Positions 51,876 to 61,667 are shown, numbered from the stretch's first letter. The stretch: 64,000 nucleotides of DNA from Rhynchopus sp. YZ270_cl-10 (GCA_964035575.1 OZ037933.1:62001-126000), one strand, 5' to 3'. Numbers and translations are program-made. Notes: a model not told the origin generated them from the sequence alone.

Positions 51876-53228
51876 TCACCCTGCCTCCTCCACCTCGACT
51901 CCTTGCATTTCACACAAGGTTCTGAACCCCTTCGGCGGGTATGGTACGTTCTCGGGGAGCGCAATCGCTTTGCGTAGTTCAGGAAATGCTATGGTACGCG
52001 TCTTTGTACCGCCTAGCACCACCTTGGAGACCCTGCCACGGTCCTGCCCGTCTAGGGCATATGTTATCCCGCCACCGGACTTCGCAGAGATGACCACATC
52101 CTTCCCAGTTCTGGTGTCAGTGCAGAACACCCCACCGGCAGGTCTGTCTGCAGCCAGGGTGTCTGTCCAGGTTGCCATCTTTTGCGCCAATTTCTTTTCC
52201 CCTGCGGATCGGCGTTTTTTAAGAGAGGCGTACAGAGTGTTCACCCCTGGGTCGCTTGCTTCTGTTAGGGTATACGCTTTGACGATGCTTGCCCAGGCTG
52301 CATCGATGTCTGGTTTGTCAATTAAGGTTAAGCTGAGGGAATACCGGTACAACGCTTTGGCATTGGTACTGTCCAGCTTGACTGCCTCGCGAGAAGAGTT
52401 GCGGGCAGCGATTGGCGCGTTTTGCGCAAGGTGGCAGGCAGAAATATTAGAATAAATTTTGCTCCGTTCGGAGATAGGTGTAGCATGGTTCCCGCTAGAG
52501 GAAAGTGCAGCGTACCGCAGACACGCATGATAGCATAACAACGCATGAGTATGGTCTGAGGCAGAAAAGAGGGCATTCCCCACCCCCTTCACCTCCGTGC
52601 AGATGGCTGCGCAGTCGCTGTCCGAGAGAGGTGGGTTTGCATCTTCGGGATATTGAAATGGGAGGACCGCGGCCAACTTTTTTGCAACATCTCCCTCAGA
52701 AATGCAAGGACGATTTGGAACCCCACGCTGCACAAATTCTGCGTCAGTATCGCGTATTGACGCCGATTTTATCAAAATTTCGTGAACCGGAATGTCATCA
52801 ATAGTACGAAACTGCTCCATCTCTCGAAAGACGTGCATACCGGACACTACCTCCCCGATAACAATATGGCTAGAGTTGAGGTGAGGTGCAGCTGCTAGGG
52901 TGACATAGAATTCTAGATTTTTTGTGACACCAACCAACGCACTCCTGCTGTGTGTACGGGTATGACGTTCCGAGAAGTCCGGCTGTGCCCCAGAAGTCTC
53001 CACACCACGCCCCCCCTGCACCACAAACCCCGGTACAACACGGTGTATGGACCTCCCGCAGAAGGCCCCAGAGGACACCGCACGCACGAAGGCGGATACT
53101 ACAGAGTGCACTTCATCGTTATATAGGAGCAGCTCGACCACCTCCTCTGGTGCACGCAAATCAGTGGACGAAAGTGTAAAAGAACCTACCACAGGTGTGC
53201 CCGGGAGGGCGACAGGTGGTGGAGGCAT
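51876..53228 (-). CDS. Cyclophilin-TPR protein, Cyp40-like peptidyl-prolyl isomerase, 450 aa
   Basis: Cyclophilin-like domain (about 15-160): SIHRVVPGFVVQGGRGVE (60-77) carries the catalytic Arg63 and the F/Q of the family FHRxxPGFxxQGGD motif. LEFYVTLAAAPHLNSSHIVI then GEVVSGMHVF (105-134) matches QFFITxxxxPHLDGKHVVFG, with His116 at the position that is His in Cyp40 rather than Trp in cyclophilin A, and AAPHLN in place of TPHLDG. A TPR region (about 205-345: GNALFSASDHTHALLCYHAC, YSNISACHLAQNAPIAARNS, STNAKALYRYSLSLTLID) follows, then a C-terminal extension with a GGVFCTDTRTGKDVVISAKS region not typical of Cyp40. Probably an Hsp90-type co-chaperone with weak isomerase activity. Start at the first ATG; no intron needed. 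Confidence 0.82.
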   Translation of the reverse strand: MPPPPVALPGTPVVGSFTLSSTDLRAPEEVVELLLYNDEVHSVVSAFVRAVSSGAFCGRSIHRVVPGFVVQGGRGVETSGAQPDFSERHTRTHSRSALVGVTKNLEFYVTLAAAPHLNSSHIVIGEVVSGMHVFREMEQFRTIDDIPVHEILIKSASIRDTDAEFVQRGVPNRPCISEGDVAKKLAAVLPFQYPEDANPPLSDSDCAAICTEVKGVGNALFSASDHTHALLCYHACLRYAALSSSGNHATPISERSKIYSNISACHLAQNAPIAARNSSREAVKLDSTNAKALYRYSLSLTLIDKPDIDAAWASIVKAYTLTEASDPGVNTLYASLKKRRSAGEKKLAQKMATWTDTLAADRPAGGVFCTDTRTGKDVVISAKSGGGITYALDGQDRGRVSKVVLGGTKTRTIAFPELRKAIALPENVPYPPKGFRTLCEMQGVEVEEAG

Positions 53229-53334
53229 GGGAGGGAGAGAGAGAGAGAGAGGAGAGGTGGGGAGTGCTGGAGGAAAGGTGTGAAAGTTGGTGGTAATTGG
53301 ATATGCAAAGAAACCGCGAAAATAAAGTGGATTT

Positions 53335-53462
53335 GCTGAACAGTGTACCTTTGGTACAATGACCTACCGAGGGGGGGGTGTGGACACCCACCAATGCAGT
53401 TACTACAATCCATTTTCGTGGTTTACATTCTGATAGGTGCAACTACTCCCCTGCTTCCACCA
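53335..53462 (+). repeat. P module with long tail
   Basis: TGAACAGTGTACCTTTGGTA then CAATGACC, GTGTGGACACCC, and TCCATTTTCGTGGTTTACAT then TCTGATAGGTGCAAC. Nearly the same as 9290-9420 despite 44 kb separation. Confidence 0.6.
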
Positions 53463-53795
53463 TCAGCCAAGATTGCGGCAAATTCCCTACTACCCATTTG
53501 ACGTTATCACGTTTGATGTGCGTCTTCACGTGGTTGAAGGATTGGTAGGATCGTTGAGCAAAAGAGAGGACGAAAACAAACATTGCGGCAAATGCCCCAA
53601 CCGAAAGATGCCAACACCTGTCGTGGATAATCGTTAGAAATGGGTGGGGGGGTGTGTGGGAGGAGAACCCCCTTTTTTTTTTTTGTTGTGTTGAAGAGCA
53701 TGGTAACAGAACCCTCACAGCTCTGAAGAGGAGAAGAGATGAAGAAAAAGAGTGTTGATAGTACAAAACGGCGTTCTGTGGAAGGGGGTGGATGC

Positions 53796-53933
53796 ACTGA
53801 TCAAAAAAATAGTAACTCTGATAGGTAAGTAAAAGGAAAAAAAGGTTTTTTCGTTGATTGCACAATTACCCTGTTGGAGGGGTGATTGGCGACCGTATCT
53901 GAGGAACTATTTCTCCTTTAAGCTACGCTTGTA
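53796..53933 (+). repeat. Target repeat of the hAT-like element
   Basis: ATAGTAACTCTGATAGGTAA ... ACCCTGTTGGAGGGGTGATT, GGCGACCGTATCTGAGGAAC, TATTTCTCCTTTAAGCTACG, CTTGTA. Copy at 60366-60475 (uninterrupted) and partial at 57845-57875. Confidence 0.8.
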
Positions 53934-54787
53934 CAGGGCTATTTCTAAATATGGGGTCCGGGGGGTCCAAAATCCAATCCGGGACACAAATTTTTTGGCA
54001 GATTTATTTTGTGCCAAAAACATCCTTATTTGCATTTTTGGGATCCACCCGTGCAGTGGTGGGGTCAATCTCGAAAATTGGACAATTTTTTGACCACTTA
54101 AATTTTTTGAAAATATGAGCCCGGTTGCTTATACGTGGGGCCCATTTTCGGCCAAAAAATGCTGCTCAAAAAAAATTTCCCCTGAAATTTTTTCAGCCCC
54201 AAAACATACTGCGATTGGAATTTCCGGAATCTGTCCGCACTGTGGTGGGGTCAATTTGCAGAAATGGCCAAGTTCTTGGTTTTGGTCAAAATGAGTGTAA
54301 GGTAAAGGGGCCAAGGTAAATCCCACAACCCAGATTTTCTCTCCCAGATGCTGAAACATGAAAATGCGCGAAAACACCGGCATTTGCATTTCCGGAATCC
54401 GTCCGTTGTGTGGTGGGGTCAATTTGCAGAATTGGGCAAGTTCTTGGTTTTTGTTAAAATGAGTACGGTGCCAGTGTGATGTTAGTGTAGAGAACAAGTT
54501 TTCTAAGAAACCCCATCATAGCACCTCCGGCATGCGGCCTGGTGCGCCCTCTCTGTTTTTTCAGAAAATATCAAAAACCCCGTGTCTTGCACAATCTGGA
54601 AGAAAACTTTCCAACACAAAAAAAATCGGCAACTTTCTTCAAGCAGAAAGCCCACCCCCCTCTCTGTAAGTACTGTAGTACGTGCAAATTTTTTGGCAGC
54701 CCTGTATATAAGCCCCGTGCAAATTTTTTGACAACTTTCATTTTCCAAAAATCAGGGACAGGGACAGGTTTTTAGAAATAGCCCTGC
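53934..54787. mobile_element. hAT-type non-autonomous element, 854 bp, 8-bp target duplication
   Basis: Inverted ends CAGGGCTATTTCTAAA / TTTAGAAATAGCCCTG, flanked by the exact 8-bp duplication CGCTTGTA (53926-53933 and 54788-54795), as expected for hAT elements. The uninterrupted target CTACGCTTGTAGG is present at about 60464-60476. The left 330 bp matches the hAT remnant in the inverted-repeat arms. Contains three copies of the GGTGGGGTCAATNTGC motif (about 54055, 54246, 54411), probably subterminal repeats. No transposase. Confidence 0.9.
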
Positions 54788-54795
54788 GCTTGTAG

Positions 54796-55345
54796 GTATA
54801 AAAAAAAAAAAGAGAAAAAAAGTGAAGTTGATATGTGCAAAAGCCTCGAACGCAGGCACTAAAAAGAAAAAAAAGAAAGTATTTTTTGGTGAGATTGAAC
54901 CCAATCCTCACACACACACACCGCTTTTGAAAGAGAAGGCGACAAGAAACCAGACCTCCCGAAAGGAAGGCCAGTGTTTTGCTTCCTAGTTTTTTTTTAC
55001 AGCTCCTCGTTTTGCTTTCGTGCCTGGTTGTTGCAGCAAAACAACGCTGTGTTTTGTCGGTCATTTTTTTTTTTCAAACCCCATTTTTTTTTATAATTTC
55101 ACTTTTTTTCCCTTGGTAACATCCGTCATGAAGCGACGTGCCCAAAAGGGGGGAGGGTTGCAAAAAAAAAAGAAGAGTTTTTTTTTTTGACTAAATGAAG
55201 CGAAGCCTCTCACCGAAAAAGGAAAACTTGAAATGATGAGTAGGCTTCACCGTTGTATGGGCACACATTGCACACAAACACACACCTCTGGAGCCCTATT
55301 CTGCGCAAGAATTACCCCCTACTAGTTATCAAATACACACCTCAC
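54796..55345 (+). repeat. G, J and ATTCTGCGCAAGAATTA modules
   Basis: GTTGATATGTGCAAAAGCCT, CGAACGCAGGCACT (G, about 54823); CTAAATGAAGCGAAGCCTCT (J-like, 55190); CCCTATTCTGCGCAAGAATT then ACCCCCTACTAGTTATCAAA (55295). No gene. 55346-56345 likewise shows no coding evidence. Confidence 0.45.
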
Positions 55346-56229
55346 ACAAAAGGAGAAGGTAATTGCCCCGTAAGAAGCTCTCCCTTAGATAGAACTACAC
55401 AAAAAATGGGGGAGGGGGAAAAAAAAAGGGTGAAGTTTGATAAGTGCAAAAAAACGCCAGGTGCGTTTATCGGGCCTTCTGGAGTGTTCCACTTCGGTTT
55501 ACTTATAAACTTCAACAAGTTGACGTGACCCACCCCCACGTTTAGTTGACTTAGCGAACTAATTCTGAGGAATGGCGCCACGAAAACAGCATCGTGATCG
55601 AAATATCCAGACGCGTCGGGGGGGTGTCCCACTTAGAGTTGCCAACAGGGAAACTGTATAAATGCATTTCGACGCACTTTAAATAACGTGCAAACGTTTG
55701 GGTCTGAACTGTCTTTATTGAAACATGTTGGACCCATACTGTCCAAAAGTCAAACGTAGTGGGCCAGACTGTCTTGATCCCTTATCCCTTAAACAAAACT
55801 AATAGGTCTGTCCCCCTAATGATTTTAGGTCATCTGAGTGGCAAAAAAACCCCCCTAGGGTATGGTGCGCTTCCACACTACCCGCTTTGTTGTTCGTAAA
55901 CACTGTGTGCTTGCTTTGTTCATGTTGGGAATCTTCCCCTCAATGTATCGCATTCGTGACGATAGTAAATACGAAAAAATCTGGGATGGTTTTTGACGAA
56001 AAAAAAGTGAAGTTGATGATGCATAGGTCGTTATGGCGATTTTAAAAAAAAACCGTTTGTACTACGTCTGTGTAAAGTCGGTGTTTACTGGGGGGGAGCT
56101 ATTAAAGTATACGTATACTTTATTCGGCGGGAATTACTGCTTAAATGGCCAAAAAACGAAAAGGAAAAAAAAAAAAAAAAATCACTGTTATTTTGGGGTT
56201 TCTAGTGGCCGAAACCTCGCGAAAACACC

Positions 56230-56475
56230 ACCATTGGCATTTTTGGGCCAATCCCAGCCAGTGGTGGGGTCAATGTGGAAAAATGAACAATTTTTTGGTG
56301 ACTTAAATTTTCACAAATCTGAACCCAATCAGCACCAATCGTGTAAAAACTGATACACGCGTTTTAGGTCAAAAATACTCGTTTCTCAGCACAAAGTGAC
56401 CCCATCACAGCACGCACAGAATCCGGACCACCGAAATCAAAAAAAAAAAATTTTCGATTTTTTGTGCAAAACTTG
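56230..56475 (+). repeat. GGTGGGGTCAATGTGG motif plus block shared with 4592-4710
   Basis: ATTGGCATTTTTGGGCCAAT, CCAGTGGTGGGGTCAA, then TTTTAGGTCAAAAATACTCG, TTTCTCAGCACAAAGTGACC and CATCACAGCACGCACAGA, nearly as at 4592-4710. It links the two repeat families. Confidence 0.65.
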
Positions 56476-56639
56476 CTGAAAAAATTTTTTAGTAAGAAAA
56501 ATGTACACAAAAACCGTATACTTTATTTCACAGATTTCCACGCTCAAAATGGGTTTCCGCACCGTATACTTTATTACCCCCGTATACTTTATTAGCCCCC
56601 CCCCAGTAGTTAAACATCCATTCGACTCATTCCCACAAC

Positions 56640-56775
56640 CGTTGAAATCTAGAACAAAACAATACATCCCTTCTCACACCAAGCCATTCTTCAAAGAGCA
56701 TCCCCTGGGCCAAAATTACTGACAAAAAGGCAACAAGACGACCCACAAGGAGTGTGAATTGTGCACTGGTTTTAC
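56640..56775 (+). pseudogene. Short fragment of the unclassified transposon-like segment
   Basis: GGCCAAAATTACTGACAAAA, AGGCAACAAGACGACCCACA, AGGAGTGTGAATTGTGCACT match 35465-35545. Several GTATACTTTATT words precede it (56514-56595). 56776-57300 shows nothing recognisable. Confidence 0.5.
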
Positions 56776-57311
56776 GGTCAGTTTTTTTGTCATTTTTTTT
56801 TTCGAGAAACTAGACCAGAATTTTTTCCCCAGGAGATTCCCACCACGTGCTCAGAACAGGTTCTGAACAGGAAAAAAAAGTAAGAAAAATCAAAAATCCA
56901 TAGCGCATTTGAACGCCTGGTGTATGTTGATCAAAAAAAAAAAACATAAAAACGAGGTTAGTAAAAAGGCGCTAGGGATTTCACAGTATGCAGTTACCAA
57001 AAGGTTCGTTGTACAAAAAAAGAAAAAAAAAAGAAAAGAGAACGCAGCAAGAAGTGTGTCTCCCCCCAATAAAATAAAGATAAAGAGCAAACAAGCAAAA
57101 AACAAAAGGCTAGGACACATCTGGCTCGCATCAGTTGTTAGTTTTTTTATGGTATACGTGGTTCTTTTTACTAAAAGAAGGGGGGGGAAAGGGGTAGTTT
57201 AGATCAACCTCGGCACGCCAAGATCATCGAAACAGGGTTGTTAACTTCTCTACTATACTCATTCTCGCTTAATACCCCATTTGCTTCATTCTGGGCATAC
57301 TACCCCATTTA

Positions 57312-57394
57312 CAGTAAGACAACAAACCTCGGAGGGGGTAAAAACCCTCCTTAGAGTTTTGAAATCCCAAAACCCACCGATTGCTGTCTTACTG
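57312..57394. mobile_element. Tc1/mariner-type MITE, TA target
   Basis: 83 bp. Ends CAGTAAGACA / TGTCTTACTG with imperfect continuation, flanked by TA on both sides (57310-57311, 57395-57396). The centre folds as GGAGGG-GTAAAAA-CCCTCC. Confidence 0.72.
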
Positions 57395-57844
57395 TATTTT
57401 ATTCTGGGGTATTCCACCTAATGTTATGTTCTTTGAGTTAAAAGTGGTTGTAATTACAGACCTACAACCACCAAACACCACCAAAATTTCAGTCAAAATC
57501 AGGTGAATATATTGGCAACACTGTTTTCTTTCTTTTGTTCTTTATTATTTTATTTTTGTGCAAAGAAATGATAGTCTTCTCTGCAACTCTCGCGTGGCTC
57601 CCCTCCCCCCCCCCACCCTCCCCCCTCAAGAGGAATAATACTCAGCGAAAAAAGTAAATTGACACATTTCTTTCTGTCCAAACTATAATACGCAATCCCT
57701 ACGAAATTAGTTTCAATGCCGTAATCGTACGATTACGCTAATATTATACCTTCAACTCAAGAAGAGGAAGTACAAGCCCTGGGTCTGCGACTATAGTCAC
57801 AGCGGGGCCCCTAAAATGTAAAAGGTAAAGTTGATAGTGCAAAC

Positions 57845-58060
57845 AAAATAGTAACTCTGATAGGTAAGTTGGTGTGGCACCGGTCCAAATTCCCCGTGGT
57901 TCGCCCGTATGTCTCCCGTGGTATGCACCAGGCTGGGGGGTACCCTGTTTTATTTTTTTTTTCCGGGTTTGCGGGAATGTGAAGGAAAACGCTGGCATTT
58001 GCATTTTTGAGCCAATCCCAGGAAGTGGTGGGGTCATTTTGCAGAAATGGCCAAGTTGTT
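57845..58060 (+). repeat. Target-repeat fragment and GGTGGGGTCATTTTGC motif
   Basis: AATAGTAACTCTGATAGGTA as at 53806; TCCAAATTCCCCGTGGTTCG then CCCGTATGTCTCCCG as at 60302. Then GCATTTGCATTTTTGAGCCA and AGTGGTGGGGTCATTTTGC, which leads within 50 bp into satellite. Confidence 0.6.
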
Positions 58061-58088
58061 GACCTCTAGAAAAAATTCACTGTACAAT

Positions 58089-58200
58089 ACACTGTACACT
58101 GTACACACTGTACACACTGTACACACTGTACACACTGTACACACTGTACACACTGTACACACTGTACACACTGTACACACTGTACACACTGTACACACTG
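58089..58200. repeat. (ACACTGTAC)n, ~12 copies
   Basis: 9-bp perfect array; relative to the next array it is the same letter set in another order (CACTGTACA vs CAGTATACA). Ends at a GCGATAATTGATTAATGCGA joint. Confidence 0.95.
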
Positions 58201-58228
58201 CGATAATTGATTAATGCGATAATTGTGA

Positions 58229-58943
58229 GTATACACAGTATACACAGTATACACAGTATACACAGTATACACAGTATACACAGTATACACAGTATACACA
58301 GTATACACAGTATACACAGTATACACAGTATACACAGTATACACAGTATACACAGTATACACAGTATACACAGTATACACAGTATACACAGTATACACAG
58401 TATACACAGTATACACAGTATACACAGTATACACAGTATACACAGTATACACAGTATACACAGTATACACAGTATACACAGTATACACAGTATACACAGT
58501 ATACACAGTATACACAGTATACACAGTATACACAGTATACACAGTATACACAGTATACACAGTATACACAGTATACACAGTATACACAGTATACACAGTA
58601 TACACAGTATACACAGTATACACAGTATACACAGTATACACAGTATACACAGTATACACAGTATACACAGTATACACAGTATACACAGTATACACAGTAT
58701 ACACAGTATACACAGTATACACAGTATACACAGTATACACAGTATACACAGTATACACAGTATACACAGTATACACAGTATACACAGTATACACAGTATA
58801 CACAGTATACACAGTATACACAGTATACACAGTATACACAGTATACACAGTATACACAGTATACACAGTATACACAGTATACACAGTATACACAGTATAC
58901 ACAGTATACACAGTATACACAGTATACACAGTATACACAGTAT
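58229..58943. repeat. (ACAGTATAC)n, ~79 copies
   Basis: 715 bp of practically perfect 9-bp units. All six frames are open, giving long artefact ORFs of repeated SIH, YTV and TQY tripeptides. Confidence 0.97.
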
Positions 58944-58956
58944 TAATTATATACAT

Positions 58957-59752
58957 ACAATGCAACGAGGCCGGGTACGCCTGAAAATACTCATATCTGG
59001 AAAATATATCTGAGGCGTGCCTGAGGCGTCCATACAATCAAGAATTAGCTCCATACAATGCAACGAGGCCGAGTCGGCCTCGCCAAGGCCTGAAAATAAA
59101 TACTCAGGCGTGCCTGAGGCGTACCCGGGATTAGTTACGTTTAAGTACGCCTCAGGCACGCCTGAGTATATTTCTTACCAGCATTTTTGTCATGAACAAA
59201 AAAGTATTTCCCCCCAAATTTTGTGGGTTTCGATTCAGAGGTAGCAAAATCTTTCAAATGCGGGGTCGCACGATGAAAAATGTGCCTCTGGTAACCATGA
59301 TATTTTTCCACTAAAAATATCTTGCGACCCGCAATTTTCTCAGCAGGACACCGAAAGTTGATTTCAGCACATTTCAGGGGGCGGGGGAAATACATGGCAT
59401 GACTTAGAAACGTGATGACCTGTGCATAATTTTTATATATCAGCAGAAATATGAAACCGGGTATACTTTCCCCTGATTTTTGGTACAAACTTAAAGTCAC
59501 GCACTTTTTGCTAAAAAAATTGTCCGACCCCGGACTTTTTTCAGATCGCTCCGGAAATGGATCAGAGGCCCTTTTTGCGGGGAATAAATACACACCAGGC
59601 GCCTGGAACGCAAGTATGCGTTGATATATACTCAGGCGTGCCTGAGGCGTACTTAAACGTAACTAATCCCGAGTACGCCTCAGGCACGCCTCAGATATGT
59701 TTTCCAGATATGAGTATTTTCAGGCGTACCCGGCCTCGTGCATTGTATGATA
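58957..59752. repeat. Inverted repeat between two satellites
   Basis: Left arm 58957-59171, right arm 59620-59752: CATACAATGCAACGAGGCCG, GGTACGCCTGAAAATACTCA, TATCTGGAAAA, GGCGTGCCTGAGGCGTAC, GGGATTAGTTACGTTTAAGT. The left arm has an extra ~85 bp that partly repeats itself. The core (59172-59619) holds GCGGGGTCGCACGAT, TTGCGACCCGCAA and TCCGACCCCGG words as in the 4203-5165 element. Confidence 0.8.
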
Positions 59753-59926
59753 CACAGTATACACAGTACACACAGTACACACAGTACACACAGTACACAC
59801 AGTACACACAGTACACACAGTACACACAGTACACACAGTACACACAGTACACACAGTACACACAGTACACACAGTACACACAGTACACACAGTACACACA
59901 GTACACACAGTACACACAGTACACAA
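59753..59926. repeat. (ACACAGTAC)n, ~18 copies
   Basis: 9-bp perfect array starting from one ACAGTATAC unit, showing a single-base switch (T to C) that then spread. Confidence 0.95.
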
Positions 59927-59947
59927 ACCCGCAAACCCGCAAACCCT

Positions 59948-60129
59948 GTACAGTACAGTACAGTACAGTACAGTACAGTACAGTACAGTACAGTACAGTA
60001 CAGTACAGTACAGTACAGTACAGTACAGTACAGTACAGTACAGTACAGTACAGTACAGTACAGTACAGTACAGTACAGTACAGTACAGTACAGTACAGTA
60101 CAGTACAGTACAGTACAGTACAGTACAGT
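59948..60129. repeat. (CAGTA)n, ~36 copies
   Basis: 5-bp perfect array, separated from the 9-bp array by CCCGCAAACCCGCAAACC. A core CAGTA is shared with the 9-bp units. Confidence 0.97.
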
Positions 60130-60299
60130 CTGTAGGGGTTGAAAAAAAATTTTCCCCGAGAAAACCACTTTTTTGGGATAATTCAGCGCATTAGAAAATT
60201 TTGCGACCCCGCTCGGTTAGAACCGTGACTCTGTGTGACCCTTACCACCGTGAGAGTAAACACCAAAAAACGGGAAAAATAAAAATAAAAAGGGGTACC

Positions 60300-60480
60300 C
60301 CCTCCAAATTCCCCGTGGTTCGCCCGTATGTCTCCCGCGGTTGTACCGCGTACAACGGTTCACACCATAAGTAAAAGGAAAAAAGGTTTTTAAAATTGAT
60401 TGCTCAATTACCCTGTTTGAGGGGTGATTGGCGACCGTATCTGAGGAACTATTTCTCCTTTAAGCTACGCTTGTAGGAAT
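60300..60480 (+). repeat. Uninterrupted target repeat (empty site of the hAT-like element)
   Basis: CAATTACCCTGTTTGAGGGG, TGATTGGCGACCGTATCTGA, GGAACTATTTCTCCTTTAAG, CTACGCTTGTAGGAATAAAA. Compare with 53866-53933 and 54788-54800, which flank the insertion. Confidence 0.85.
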
Positions 60481-60767
60481 AAAAAAAAATTTTTTTTTTT
60501 GGTTTTGTGCTTTGTGCTCTGTTTGTTTTTTTTTTTTTGATTAGTGATGTTGTAGATGTTAAGTCAGTGAGGAAGAAGGGTTGTTACATTGTATGAGAGT
60601 CGCCTTATCCTCTCGGCCTGGTAGGGGGAAAAAACGAGATAAAATGTGCCTCGTTTGGTGTGCACATCCACAAAAAGAAGACTGATAAAAACGATAAGAT
60701 GATCCCAAGCCTTTTTGTGTGCATTGGTCATCTTCAGTGTTTCCGCGACCCAAAAATCGGACGAAGT

Positions 60768-60833
60768 TCGTCCGGTAGGAAAAAAAAAAAAAAAAACTGC
60801 CGGACGAAGTTCGTCCGGACGAAGTTCATCCGG
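60768..60833. repeat. CCGGACGAAGTTCGTCCGG palindromes
   Basis: CGGACGAAGTTCGTCCG is a near-perfect inverted word present twice, with a third variant CGGACGAAGTTCATCCG. An A-run separates the first two. Confidence 0.7.
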
Positions 60834-60939
60834 GGAGTGGGAAAAATGGGTGGGGAGAGGGCCCGGGGTACATTGTAAAGTGGACGAGGTGGGGTGCGGC
60901 CCCGCAGGGGACGCACCCCACCCCGTATAGAAAAATAAA

Positions 60940-61075
60940 GGCCTCCCCTCTTTGGCGTCGCGCAGATCTGCGGCCGCACTTATGGTATCCCCCTCTATCA
61001 TTCCCCTGGCATCCCCTGTCCCCCACCTACCCCACTCCCTACTGAAATCACCAAACAGAATTTGAGTTGACGGTC
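60940..61075 (-). pseudogene. Possible LINE endonuclease fragment
   Basis: Minus strand QILFGDFSREWGRWGTGDAR then GMIEGDTISAAADLRDAKEG and RPLFFYTG. GDF-x(4,6)-WG, ARG-x-I and LRD...GRPxF fit the GDFN part of apurinic-type endonuclease domains in non-LTR retrotransposons. The frame continues into low-complexity sequence, and the SxxDH motif cannot be seen. It is the domain missing from the LINE at 41796, but there is no sign that the two belong together. Confidence 0.35.
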
Positions 61076-61410
61076 TTGAAAACACTTCGCTGGCTGGTGT
61101 GTCAACCGGTCTGTGTATGGTTTGCAGGTAACACTCTACGTATACGATACACACAACGCTATGCATAAGCGATACCGTTCGTGTGCACCTAAAGCATGCT
61201 ACGGGTTTAACGCCATCGCGTGTACGCAACACCTGCGCCGCTGAGACACTTCGCTGGCTCGTGTGGTTGTGATAACGCAACGGTCTTCACATGCGTTACA
61301 CACAACGGTCTTCGTATACGATACACACAACGCTATGTATATGCGATATGTATACGCGTTAACCGTATCGTGTGGTTACCAAACGCAGCCCACCTTCGGT
61401 GGGCTGCTGC
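61040..61410 (+). repeat. Diverged tandem duplication and a perfect hairpin
   Basis: ACTTCGCTGGCTGGTGTG and GTATACGATACACACAACGC then TATG each occur twice, about 175 bp apart. 61385-61407 is a perfect 10-bp stem, GCAGCCCACC-TTC-GGTGGGCTGC. No ORF of interest. Confidence 0.6.
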
Positions 61411-61667
61411 AACTCGTGCCGTGTGTGCCCCACGCATGGTTCTCACAGCTCGCTGGCACGTTTCCCAAGCCGCAAACCCGGTTACCTGCCTGAAAAACCG
61501 GGGTTTTGGCCAAAACGCCTGTTTTGCCTGTAGAACCCTGCGCCACCCATTACTCATTCAACCACCACCCGCCACGCTTTGTTTCGAGTATCTCGTAACG
61601 TGAGTTTCTCACCTGTTGTGTCTCACGAAAGACCGTGAGGCGAGACAACTCCGCCGGAGGCCCCCGA

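Noticed and set aside
58066-59037. Long ORFs of YTV, SIH or TQY tripeptide repeats
   Set aside because: They are read through 9-bp satellites whose unit is a multiple of three, so all six frames stay open. The same holds for the arrays at 12670, 34364, 49455 and 59753.
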